Origin: a bacterium
GTDB lineage: Bacteria > Sumerlaeota > Sumerlaeia > MVZB01
Direction of reading: 5' to 3'
Length of the DNA stretch: 48,970 bases
NCBI GenBank assembly: GCA_021372575.1
Contig: JAJFUE010000203.1
Coordinates: 1 to 48,970, forward strand
The notes under the pieces were generated by a model. That model was not told the DNA's origin and searched no databases. It saw only the letters and a program-made list of their open reading frames with translations. This document shows, in pieces, positions 1-8,388 of this stretch. Numbering within the stretch: position 1 is the stretch's first letter; each line of letters begins with the position of its first letter. The position numbers and the translations under genes were made by a program.

Positions 1-215
1 AGGAAGGCGCCGCCGGAGGGCCTCATGATCGCGGGCACGGCCGATTCGCTCCGTGCGAGGGCGAACACCAGAACGCCCAGCACCGCGCAGGTCCAGGCAA
101 CCACATTCGACCCCGTGAGCGAGGCATCCTGGGCGGCGCCCGCCAGGTTGATGACGAACATCACGGCAAGGCCGTAGCAAACGACGTTCTTAAGGGCGTG
201 CATGGTTCTGTTCAT
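1..215 (-). CDS. Membrane protein, partial (N-terminal fragment)
   Basis: The reading frame is open from an ATG at 213-215 to the window edge, so only about the first 71 residues are visible. They contain two hydrophobic stretches (about residues 10-25 and 38-53) separated by a short polar loop, which points to an inner-membrane protein. The ATG at 213-215 has AGGA four bases upstream on the minus strand (220-223); an in-frame ATG also lies at 201-203. The gene overlaps the last 26 bases of the glycosyltransferase gene before it, so the two are probably co-translated. By position it could be another polytopic glycosyltransferase or polysaccharide membrane protein, but the fragment has no diagnostic motif. 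Confidence 0.6.
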   Translation of the reverse strand, partial: MNRTMHALKNVVCYGLAVMFVINLAGAAQDASLTGSNVVAWTCAVLGVLVFALARSESAVPAIMRPSGGAF

Positions 216-2709
216 GTTGTCCTGCGATTGGACCCAGTTTCTTCAAGCGGGCGTTCCTGACGCCGATCCGCGCGCATTTTCCCCAGTTCCATCCGCGCTC
301 GGGGAAGCCGGCCGCGCGCAGCATGACGCGGACATCAAGCTCCTTGCCCGTCGGCTGAAACCGGAATTTGACCGGAATCCAGCCCTGCGCGCGGTCGCCG
401 CCGATATCGTGCGACCACATCACACGGCCGTCGATCGCGATCAGTTCGCGGATACGATTCGGATATTCGGCGCCTCCGTAGCCGTCGAAGACTTCCATGC
501 TGAGCTCGTAAAGAGCCTCGGGGTTCACGTCGGCTCGCGCTTGAATCCCGATCATGTCGCCGTGAAGCGGATCCGCAAGCGGATACGCGAACAACGGCTC
601 CGGGGCATCGGCAAACGAGTTCGACGTGATCCGCGAGGCGTCGATATTGGTGAACTCGTGCCAGATAAGATCGTTTTGAAAGAGCGCCGTGCCCGTCTCG
701 GTCGGCTTAAAACCACGATTGACGTCGCGCGGCTTCGACTCGCGGACGAGCATGTATGCAACAATAAGCGAGGCAGGTCGGGTCTTGGAACCGGCTCCGG
801 CCACACTCACCTCCACGTTGATTTTGCCGCCATCGGCTTCAATCGGGCCCGCGTCGATATACTGCAGCGCAGGCAACGGAACATTTTGTTCGGCCTTGAA
901 CAGCTTTCGATTGACCATGATCGAATAACGGACGGCCGCCGTCGATGTCGTCGCGTTTTGCAAAAAGAATGTCACGTCGTATTTCCTGCCGGGCGCGACC
1001 TCGCGCGACCAGGTCGCTTTCAGTTTGCCTTGATAGCTTTCCGGCAGGTTGAGCGAGTAGCCGAACGGCCGATGCTGAATTGGCTCGAGGTTCCGGCCGA
1101 ATTTCGCGTGCATCTCTTTGCTGATCGCCAAGCGCGGGCTCGACAAATCCGTGAATACAAACGAACGCCCGACGATCCCGTGCGACACCAGGATTTTTAC
1201 GCCCGCCACCGCGGCGATCAGGACCAGCGCCGAAATAACCGGCATTGCGACCGCGAATTGGCTGATGCCCGATTTCCTTTTGACGACGTCAATGCACGCA
1301 AGCAATCCGACCGCTGCGACCATGCTGAAATACGGCTGGAGAAAATACGAGTAGCGCGGCTGGACTTCGCCGAGCATGAGCAGCCCGGTCGCGACGGCCG
1401 AAAAAATCAGGACCGGCAGCGCAGCCGCCTTGATCTGCGTTTTCATCAGGCTGAGCAGTCCTGCCGCGCCGAACAGGAAAAACAGCATCCGCGCGAAAAT
1501 GTTCAGCAGCCGGATCGCGCTCGGCGCGTACCAGCTTCCCGAGCTTGTCGCCAGCAAATCGAGCTCGCCGCCGAGCGAATGCGCCAGCGCGATCTTGCGG
1601 ACCAGCATCCTGATGAAATCGGAGAAATTGTAATGGATTTCGCTGACGAGCCGGCCGATGCCGTAGCGCGCCAGGTCGCCGCGGTCATAGACCTGGCTCA
1701 TCAGCGCGCGGTATTTCTCGATCACGAAATAATTGCCCGTGTCGATCGAATCGTTCGCGCAGAAAATGTGGCCGATGTCGGAGTAATAAGCGGATTGGAA
1801 ATGCCCCCAGCGGATCATTCCGGCGGCGCAGACGAGATACGGAACCGCAAACATGAACACGGCCAAATAGACAATGGTTTTGAGCGGGGAATTGATTTCC
1901 CCGCTTCTTATTAGAATATATCCAATCACGCACATTACGATGAGCGTAACGAACAGGTGCATCGTGATCGCGCGGCTCAGGCCGGCGGCCAGCATGAACA
2001 ATCCGGCGAGAATCGAGAACACGGCGGCTTTGCGGAGGCTGCCCGCGGCGGCATGAACGTGCGTTTTCGCAAGCGCATACAGGAACAAAACCAGGTAGAA
2101 CAGCCCCGGCATGTCGTTGGACGGGATTTCGGAATACAGGTATCGCGCCGGGAACATAAAAAACAAAACGAACCCAACCCGCGCGATCCGCTCGTCATCG
2201 AATCCCATTCGCAGGATTTCGAATAACGCCATCGCGGCGGCCAGCATCATTGCAATATTTAATATTTTAACGGCAAACAGGCTTGGACCGGTCGCGAGGT
2301 AAAGCGGATAAAGATAAAACAGGTCGCGCTCGTGCCACATGTCGTCGATGCGGCCCAGATTGTAGCCGATGCTTCTCCGGATCATCTCCGACGCGTGCGT
2401 GTGCATCGACAGGAAATCGCCCGCGGGAACGAAATGATAACGAAATAGAACCGCAACGTGGATCACAAGCGCGATGGCGATCGTCCCGAAAATAAAAGCG
2501 CGCCGCGGGATCCGGTAAAACGCGTCCGTGCCGAACACGAGGCCGATCAATCCCAGCCCGCACAATCCCGCCGCAGCCTGAACAAGGCCAAAATGATTGC
2601 CAATGAAATCACGCCCGGCGCCCAGCAGGCCGATCGCGAGCGCGGCCAGCAGCGGAAAACAGAGCACGGCCTTGGAAACGTTCGCGACGAATCGCCCCGG
2701 CCTGTTCAT
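190..2709 (-). CDS. Polytopic GT-C-like membrane glycosyltransferase with C-terminal beta-sandwich module
   Basis: An 839-residue protein. Residues about 1-530 hold roughly ten to twelve hydrophobic helices in the layout of the PMT/ArnT-like GT-C superfamily, which transfers sugars from lipid-phosphate donors. An acidic GDF motif sits in the first large outer loop near residue 97, and an SEIPSNDMPG loop follows a later helix, as in that family. Residues about 545-660 and 674-825 are soluble and look like two beta-sandwich domains. The last one ends in a W-N-W-G..A.IGV pattern that also appears in the lipoprotein at 4368-4982. The gene follows the methyltransferase gene with a 71-base gap on the same strand and overlaps the next gene. 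Substrate is unknown; the GT-C assignment is from topology and local motifs only. Confidence 0.7.
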   Translation of the reverse strand: MNRPGRFVANVSKAVLCFPLLAALAIGLLGAGRDFIGNHFGLVQAAAGLCGLGLIGLVFGTDAFYRIPRRAFIFGTIAIALVIHVAVLFRYHFVPAGDFLSMHTHASEMIRRSIGYNLGRIDDMWHERDLFYLYPLYLATGPSLFAVKILNIAMMLAAAMALFEILRMGFDDERIARVGFVLFFMFPARYLYSEIPSNDMPGLFYLVLFLYALAKTHVHAAAGSLRKAAVFSILAGLFMLAAGLSRAITMHLFVTLIVMCVIGYILIRSGEINSPLKTIVYLAVFMFAVPYLVCAAGMIRWGHFQSAYYSDIGHIFCANDSIDTGNYFVIEKYRALMSQVYDRGDLARYGIGRLVSEIHYNFSDFIRMLVRKIALAHSLGGELDLLATSSGSWYAPSAIRLLNIFARMLFFLFGAAGLLSLMKTQIKAAALPVLIFSAVATGLLMLGEVQPRYSYFLQPYFSMVAAVGLLACIDVVKRKSGISQFAVAMPVISALVLIAAVAGVKILVSHGIVGRSFVFTDLSSPRLAISKEMHAKFGRNLEPIQHRPFGYSLNLPESYQGKLKATWSREVAPGRKYDVTFFLQNATTSTAAVRYSIMVNRKLFKAEQNVPLPALQYIDAGPIEADGGKINVEVSVAGAGSKTRPASLIVAYMLVRESKPRDVNRGFKPTETGTALFQNDLIWHEFTNIDASRITSNSFADAPEPLFAYPLADPLHGDMIGIQARADVNPEALYELSMEVFDGYGGAEYPNRIRELIAIDGRVMWSHDIGGDRAQGWIPVKFRFQPTGKELDVRVMLRAAGFPERGWNWGKCARIGVRNARLKKLGPIAGQHEQNHARP

Positions 2710-2780
2710 GGCTTCACCGGCCGCGCGATTTCGCCGGCCCGGCTTCGCGGCGGCCGCGGGCTCGTGGTGCGCGTCATCGG

Positions 2781-4163
2781 CTACTCGTTTCGCTGCATCA
2801 GGTAAAGCGTCCGCCGGCTGTCGGCCACCGGCGCGGATTCAAGAATCGTGAACCTCGTCTTGAACGCCGTCTCGAACGACGCCTGGTTGTAATCGGTGAA
2901 GATGTCTTCGCGGCTGCGCAGCAGGCGCTGGACCTGCGAGTCTTCCTTGGGCACCCATTCGATGATGAGCCGGCGCGCGCAGTCGGCGAAGAAATCGGCG
3001 AGCATCGGCAGCGGCACGTTGTTCGAGATCGAGAGGTGATGCACGAGCGCCAGGGCGAGGCCGATGTCGGCCGGGCCGCGCTCGATGAGGCTTTCGCGCT
3101 CGCGGCAGTGCCAGCCGATTCCACCCGACGGATTGGTGAGATCGATCCACAGCGGGAGGATGCGCTTTTCGCCGCTCTTGCGGCAGTCGCGGTAATTCGC
3201 CTCGACGGCTTCCTGGTCGGCGTCGATCGAGATGACGCTCATTCCTTTTTCGGCGGCGACCTTGCTGAAGAATCCGTTGTTGGCGCCGATGTCCCAAACC
3301 ATGCGCGGGGCGCCGTGGTCAAGATATTGTCCGACGAGCTCGCGCTTGTGCTCGAGGCCGCGCTGGGTGTAGTTCGTGTCGGCGTAATAGTCGGACCACT
3401 CCGAGACGCGCGGCACGTATTCGAGCCCGCGCACGCACGACTCGAGGTTCGCGAGCATCCCGAGCATGCCGGTGCGGCTCATTTTGGCGGCCTTCGCGTC
3501 GGGCACGGCGGCGTGCGTGTCGGAGTATTTCTGCTGGAAGCGCGCGTGCAGGTGGATGTGCGAGAGGAGCGACGGGCTCAGCCACGTCCGTTTCGGCAGC
3601 AACCGGCTGGTGATGTCGAGCGGCATGCCGTCGATGAACAGCCGCAGCATTTGGCCGAGCCGCCCGTCGCGCATGCGCATCAGCGCCAACGGCCCGAGGA
3701 AGTGTTGGCAGAACTGCCGGTAGGCGATCCACGGCGCGCCTTCGGCCTGGATGTCGAACGACAGCGTATCGATGAGAACCGGCCGGCCCCGGTGGAACTG
3801 GATGTTGTAAGCGGAGGCATCCTTGAGCGTCATGCCGAACGCCAGGGCCTCCTGCTGGATGCGCAGGGTGGCGAGCGCCGCGTCGCGGAGCTGGCTCGGC
3901 GACCATTCGTAGGGATAGGAGATGAACTCGACGCGCTCGGGGCGGATGATTTGATAAACGTCCGGGTCGCCGGCCTTCCCGGCCTCCTCGTGCGGGATCA
4001 GCAGTCCTTTTTCGACAAGCCGCGCGTATAGCCCCGACTGCATCAGTTTGTCGTAGCGGTCGCGGTAGCGGTTGCGCACGGAGCGGTAGAGCACCCCGCC
4101 GTCGATGAAAAGATTGCCGGAAGGATCCCGAAACGAGCCTGAAACATTGAGCGTGGTCATCAT
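2781..4163 (-). CDS. Class I SAM-dependent methyltransferase (NoeA-like family)
   Basis: A 460-residue protein. The C-terminal half has a Rossmann methyltransferase fold: motif I is VWDIGANNGFFS at about 289-300, followed by an acidic strand end ISIDAD at 311-316. The N-terminal half (about 70-200) has the pattern SYPYEWSPSQLRDAAL and LKDASAYNIQF seen in large methyltransferases annotated as NoeA-like, which are associated with surface polysaccharide or nodulation-factor decoration. Two adjacent ATGs (4161-4163 and 4158-4160) are possible starts and neither has a strong Shine-Dalgarno. It heads a minus-strand run that continues into the GT-C glycosyltransferase, so methylation of a surface glycan is a reasonable inference; the acceptor is unknown. 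Confidence 0.8.
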   Translation of the reverse strand: MMTTLNVSGSFRDPSGNLFIDGGVLYRSVRNRYRDRYDKLMQSGLYARLVEKGLLIPHEEAGKAGDPDVYQIIRPERVEFISYPYEWSPSQLRDAALATLRIQQEALAFGMTLKDASAYNIQFHRGRPVLIDTLSFDIQAEGAPWIAYRQFCQHFLGPLALMRMRDGRLGQMLRLFIDGMPLDITSRLLPKRTWLSPSLLSHIHLHARFQQKYSDTHAAVPDAKAAKMSRTGMLGMLANLESCVRGLEYVPRVSEWSDYYADTNYTQRGLEHKRELVGQYLDHGAPRMVWDIGANNGFFSKVAAEKGMSVISIDADQEAVEANYRDCRKSGEKRILPLWIDLTNPSGGIGWHCRERESLIERGPADIGLALALVHHLSISNNVPLPMLADFFADCARRLIIEWVPKEDSQVQRLLRSREDIFTDYNQASFETAFKTRFTILESAPVADSRRTLYLMQRNE

Positions 4164-4355
4164 AAATGCCTGGCGAATGATTTGCCCCGAAGGACGTTGC
4201 TTTCAACTTTTTCGGTCTTTGCGGAGGGCCGTGTCAACACTATTCTGGCGCGGGGGCGCCGCCAAGAAACAGCTTGACGTTATTGGCGGCTCGCTGAAAT
4301 CATTGAATTGGAATCGGTCGATGAGAGCGGAACACAAACAGCAATAATATATTCG

Positions 4356-4361
4356 CGGAGG
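4356..4361 (+). promoter_or_regulatory. Shine-Dalgarno that fixes the lipoprotein start
   Basis: GGAGGA six bases before ATG 4368. It excludes the longer reading frame from 4308 as the translated form. Confidence 0.8.
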
Positions 4362-4367
4362 ATCGAT

Positions 4368-4982
4368 ATGAGCATCAAATCAGTTTCCCTGTATTCGGTT
4401 TTGATCGCGGGACTGCTCGTGACGGCCGCCTTGTTCGGCTGCCGCGTCAACGAAAAGCAGGCCGCCACCGAAGGCGGGCTGGCCCCGGCCGGCGAGGGCG
4501 AAGTCGCCAGGCAGCCTGAGACCGGCGCCGACTGGTTCGCGGCCACGAACGTCCCCGAAGCTCGCCGCAACAATCCCTGGCAGGCCAATCGCGCCTCGCA
4601 GGGCACGCTGATGTTCCCCACGATGGACCCCCAGAAAGGTGACTTGATCAGCCTGACCCAAACCGTGCCGGTCAAGCCGGGCAGGGAATACAAGGTCACG
4701 ATGAGCGTCTATGACGAATATCGCGGCCTGGACAAAGCGGGCCGCTTCGAACAGCACGTCCTCGTCAACAGCCGGCAATATTGGAAACACGACATCAGCG
4801 GCGACGCCACCGGCGGCTGGATGAACGTGAGCTTCACGTTCACGACCAGCAGCGACCGGGCCGAGATCAGGGTTGAAACCGTTGCGGTCGGCAACATCGA
4901 GCCGGGTTGGACGTGGGGCAACGCCGCCCAGATCGGCGTCAAGGACCTCAAAATCGAAGAGGTCAAGCGGCAGGGCGTTTAA
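4368..4982 (+). CDS. Lipoprotein with beta-sandwich module
   Basis: A 204-residue protein starting at ATG 4368. The start is fixed by GGAGGA at 4356-4361 and by the signal peptide that begins there; an upstream in-frame ATG at 4308 would bury the signal. Residues 1-24 are a lipoprotein signal with lipobox LFGC (Cys25), and the next residues are polar, compatible with outer-membrane sorting. Residues about 84-198 form a beta-rich module that aligns with the end of the GT-C protein at 190-2709: DP..GD at the start, a Y-x-V-x-M-x-V-x-D strand, W..DI.GD, and GWTWG.AAQIGVK at the end. The shared domain looks like a carbohydrate-binding jelly roll, but no ligand can be inferred. It is convergent with the kinase gene. 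Confidence 0.8.
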   Translation: MSIKSVSLYSVLIAGLLVTAALFGCRVNEKQAATEGGLAPAGEGEVARQPETGADWFAATNVPEARRNNPWQANRASQGTLMFPTMDPQKGDLISLTQTVPVKPGREYKVTMSVYDEYRGLDKAGRFEQHVLVNSRQYWKHDISGDATGGWMNVSFTFTTSSDRAEIRVETVAVGNIEPGWTWGNAAQIGVKDLKIEEVKRQGV

Positions 4983-5070
4983 AGTCGAATTTCCGCTTGC
5001 CGCTTGCAGGGCCGCACTCCAAGGCGGTTTTCGGGGCGCGCGTTTGCGGGAATTGATTTCGAGAACAGCT

Positions 5071-8000
5071 TTAGGCCTTGGGGTTGGCCGAGTCGATCGC
5101 GGCGACGTCCTCGGCGACGGCGGTCTCGCCAAGGGGCAGGTAAATCTTGAATTCCGTGTGGCCAGGCTGCGACTGCACCTTGATCGTGCCGCCGTGGCCG
5201 TGAATCGTTTTTTGCGTCATCGGCAGGCCGAGGCCGGTGCCTTTTTCTTCCTTCGTCGAGAAGAACGGCTCGTAAATGTGCGGCAGGACTTCGGGCGGGA
5301 TGCCCGGACCGTCATCGGCAACCTCGATCACGGCGTGCGATTCCTCGCAGGCGGTTGCGACGGTGACCGTGCAGCCCTTCTGCGGCTCGCACGCCTCGAC
5401 CGCGTTCTGCACGAGGTTCAGCACGCAGTCGTGGATTTTTTTCTGGTCGCAGCGCACCGGCGGTAGCGGCTGGACGCCGGACAGGCGCAGCTCGACGCCG
5501 CGCTGGCGTGCGCTGGCCGTGTATTCCTCGACGAGCTTGCGCAACAGGTCGTTCAGGTCGTGCGGCTTGATGTCGAGGTCGTGCACGCGCGCGAAGTTCA
5601 GCATGTCGTTGGCGAGGTTGGCCAGCCGCTCGCTATTGCGCGGGAAGATCGGCCACAGCCGCTTGATGCTGGCCATGTCGTCGCGATGGACCGCCTGGTC
5701 GAGCAGGCTGGCGCTGCCGCGGATCAGGGCCGAAATGTTCTTGAGCCGGTGCGCGATGCCGGCGATCGTCTGGCCGATCGTGGCCAGGCGCTCGGCCTGC
5801 CGCAGCTGCCGCTCGAGCCGCTTCTCGTTCGTCATGTCGAGCTCGACCGAGACGAAGTGCGTGATCTGGCCGGTCGCGTCGTGGACGGGCGAGATCGTCG
5901 CGAGCTGGTCGAACACCGTGCCGTCCTTGCGCCGGTTCGTGAAGTGTCCGCGCCAGATCCGCCCCGCCTCGAGCGTCTTCCACAGCTTGCGGTAGAAATC
6001 GTTGTTCATTAAATCCTTGCGCAGGATCTGGTGCGGCGCGCCGAGCACCTCGCTGCGCGCGTAGCCGGTGATGTGCTCGAATGCCGGATTCACATACTGG
6101 ATGATGCCGTCGAGGTCGGTGATGAAAATCGCCTCGGCCGCCTGCTCGACCGCCTCGGCCAGCAACAGGTGCTCCTGTTCGGCGTTGCGGCGCTCCGTGA
6201 TGTCGCGGCCGACCGACTGGATTTCCACGAGCCGCCCGTGTTCGTCGAGCACCGCCGCGCTCTCCCAATGCACCCACCGGACGCCGAGCACCGTCATCAT
6301 GCGCTGCTCGCGCGAGGAGCGCTCGTGCGGCGGATCGAGGAGCTTCTTGATCGACGCCTCGGCGCTGGCGCGGTCGGCCTCGTGCACCATCCCGATCTCG
6401 GTCCGGCCGAGGAGCTGTTCGCGCTTGAGCCCGGTTTTTCTGCAATACGCGTCGTTGACAAACGTGAGCCGCCCGCCCGGGTCGATGCGCACGACCATAT
6501 CGACCTGCGACTCCACCATGCTGCGGTAGCGGCCTTCGCTCTCGGCGAGGGCCTGCTCGGCGCGCTTGCGCTCGCTCACGTCGCGCATCAGGCAGATCAC
6601 CGCGTTCGTGCGCCCGTCGGGATCGCGCAGCGGCGACATCGCGGCTTCAACCCAGTATTCGGCGTGCGGCAGCTCCATCAGGAACTCCACGCGCAGGTTC
6701 ACGCCGTCGTCGAACACCTTCCGGATGTCTTCCATGCGCTGTTCGCTGAGCGCCGCCGGCGTGATTTCCTGGATCGGGCGGCCGACGATATTCTCCGGGC
6801 GCAGGTCGTAGCGATTCTCGAGCTCGGGCGGGATCCACATCGATTCGCAGTGGTATTCGGAGTCGTACACGATGACCCACGAGTCGGCCATGGACGTCAG
6901 GATCCCCTCCAGCCGCGCCTCGTTGTCGCGCAGCGCCAGCTCCGTCCGCTGGCGCACGCTGACCTCCCGGCTCAGCTGGCGGTTCGTGTCGGAAAGCTCG
7001 TGCGTCCGCCGCACGACCATCTCCTCCATCTGCCACGAGTGCAGGCTCGAGTCGATGAAGTAATAGCCGACCAGCAGACTGACGACCAGCACCAGCCCCG
7101 GCAGCGACCACATTCGCCACCAGTCGGCGAGGCTGACCGTGTCCTGCGTCGCCCAGAAATTGACCCGCCAATCGATGTCGCCCTGCGTGAGCGGAATCGA
7201 GTAGATCGCGGGGCTCGAATACCAGTTGGTGTTGGAAATCTGGACCCGCTGGCCGTCGCGCGACCGGTAAATCGGCGTGCCATGATCGCGAATCTCGATC
7301 GCGAGGCCGGCCATATCCGTGCGGCTGACGAAGCTTTCGATCAGCTTGGAGGCGGAGATGAACGCCTGGATGTAGCCCGTCAGCCGCCGCGGCGCCGTCG
7401 CGGGCGTGTCGGCGAAAATGGGGACGAAGACCATGTACGAGAACTCGGACATGCCGGTCCCGGTTTCGGTCGCCTTCGTCCACGGGTGCATCGTCGGGGC
7501 GCCGGTGTTGCGCGCGCTGAGCATTTTCTCGTGCGACTGCGCGTTGGAATCGATGTTGTAGCCGATGTGGGCCGGCTCGAGCCCGCGGTTCGCGCAGTAC
7601 ACGATCGGGAAATAATAATCCCGCTGCGGGGCTTTCTCGGTGCGGCCGGTTTCGTAGTCGGTGATGCGGAATGCGGCGCCGAGTTGCTGCTTCATGCGCT
7701 GCTCGAACGCGGCGCGCTCGGAGGCCGGGACCAGCGGCACGTAACGAAGCGATTCGAGGTAGGTCAGCCGGTCGAACGCCCGCCGCGAGATCGAGTCGAA
7801 CCGCTCGCGCGAAAACTGCGTCTCCGTCGTGCACATGTCCGCGATCCACGTCAGCGCCGTGTAACAGTCCCCGATGCTGATGCGGATGTTGGAGTTGGTC
7901 TGCTGGCCGCGGACGCTGAAGGCCGATTCGAACTGGGTCTGCTCGAGGCCGCGAACATACTTGGCGAGGTACAACGAGAACACGATGCCGACAAGCGGCA

Positions 8001-8088
8001 CCAGCACGAATGCCACCAGTCGGCTTCGGCTGATCAGGAGTCGCGGCGGATCGGTCCGGTCGCTATTTGGAAACAGATGCGCCGGCAT
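5071..8088 (-). CDS. CHASE-domain, three-PAS sensor histidine kinase
   Basis: A 1005-residue membrane sensor. A first transmembrane helix (about 24-44) and a second (about 328-346) bracket a periplasmic region of some 280 residues with CHASE-type features (FDSISR, YLESLRYVP, PQRDYYFPI, GYNIDSN). Cytoplasmic parts in order: a short coiled linker (350-390), PAS 1 (390-505), PAS 2 (515-630), PAS 3 (645-755), a dimerisation/phospho-acceptor helix with His780 in AHRLKN, and a HATPase domain with N-box NLVQNAVEA (891-899), G1 DDGPGIP (925-931) and G2 GTGLGL (950-955). The residue after the phospho-acceptor His is Arg, not the usual acidic residue. The start has GGGAG three bases upstream. No response regulator is adjacent, so the partner is unknown. 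Confidence 0.9.
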   Translation of the reverse strand: MPAHLFPNSDRTDPPRLLISRSRLVAFVLVPLVGIVFSLYLAKYVRGLEQTQFESAFSVRGQQTNSNIRISIGDCYTALTWIADMCTTETQFSRERFDSISRRAFDRLTYLESLRYVPLVPASERAAFEQRMKQQLGAAFRITDYETGRTEKAPQRDYYFPIVYCANRGLEPAHIGYNIDSNAQSHEKMLSARNTGAPTMHPWTKATETGTGMSEFSYMVFVPIFADTPATAPRRLTGYIQAFISASKLIESFVSRTDMAGLAIEIRDHGTPIYRSRDGQRVQISNTNWYSSPAIYSIPLTQGDIDWRVNFWATQDTVSLADWWRMWSLPGLVLVVSLLVGYYFIDSSLHSWQMEEMVVRRTHELSDTNRQLSREVSVRQRTELALRDNEARLEGILTSMADSWVIVYDSEYHCESMWIPPELENRYDLRPENIVGRPIQEITPAALSEQRMEDIRKVFDDGVNLRVEFLMELPHAEYWVEAAMSPLRDPDGRTNAVICLMRDVSERKRAEQALAESEGRYRSMVESQVDMVVRIDPGGRLTFVNDAYCRKTGLKREQLLGRTEIGMVHEADRASAEASIKKLLDPPHERSSREQRMMTVLGVRWVHWESAAVLDEHGRLVEIQSVGRDITERRNAEQEHLLLAEAVEQAAEAIFITDLDGIIQYVNPAFEHITGYARSEVLGAPHQILRKDLMNNDFYRKLWKTLEAGRIWRGHFTNRRKDGTVFDQLATISPVHDATGQITHFVSVELDMTNEKRLERQLRQAERLATIGQTIAGIAHRLKNISALIRGSASLLDQAVHRDDMASIKRLWPIFPRNSERLANLANDMLNFARVHDLDIKPHDLNDLLRKLVEEYTASARQRGVELRLSGVQPLPPVRCDQKKIHDCVLNLVQNAVEACEPQKGCTVTVATACEESHAVIEVADDGPGIPPEVLPHIYEPFFSTKEEKGTGLGLPMTQKTIHGHGGTIKVQSQPGHTEFKIYLPLGETAVAEDVAAIDSANPKA

Positions 8089-8388
8089 GGTCTCCCACCA
8101 ATTGCTGACAGCCCGATGGCCGGCTCGAACGAGGGTTCATAATCATGGTTGTAACCACAACTGCCGGTCAGGCCGTTATGCTCCGTCCACGGCATTGAAT
8201 CGCTTGGTTGATTGCGCTGACGATGTCGATTCACAACACCCCGCTATGATTGTTGAATTTAGCACGTCCGGAGCCTGATCTCCAACAGCGAATTGATGGC
8301 TCTGGAGTTTTGTTTTCCAATAAGTTAAAAAGTGGCAGTGCGGCTTTTGGCAGCCCCCGAAACCGTATCCGATTGGCTTAAGGCTAAA
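8089..8388. other. Divergent intergenic region between kinase and antiporter genes
   Basis: About 300 bases separate two divergent start codons, so promoters for both should lie here, but I see no convincing -35/-10 pair. A small perfect inverted repeat TGGTT-GT-AACCA at 8146-8157 is the only symmetric element and could be an operator. No small gene is visible. Confidence 0.3.

Noticed and set aside
202-1914. A 570-codon plus-strand open frame opposite the GT-C glycosyltransferase
   Set aside because: Arg/His/Gln-rich translation with no domain sense; the opposite strand encodes a coherent membrane protein. High GC makes stop codons rare on both strands.
6031-8142. A 703-codon plus-strand open frame opposite the sensor kinase
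   Set aside because: It is the antisense shadow of CHASE, PAS and kinase codons; composition is Arg/His/Ala-rich with no motif.
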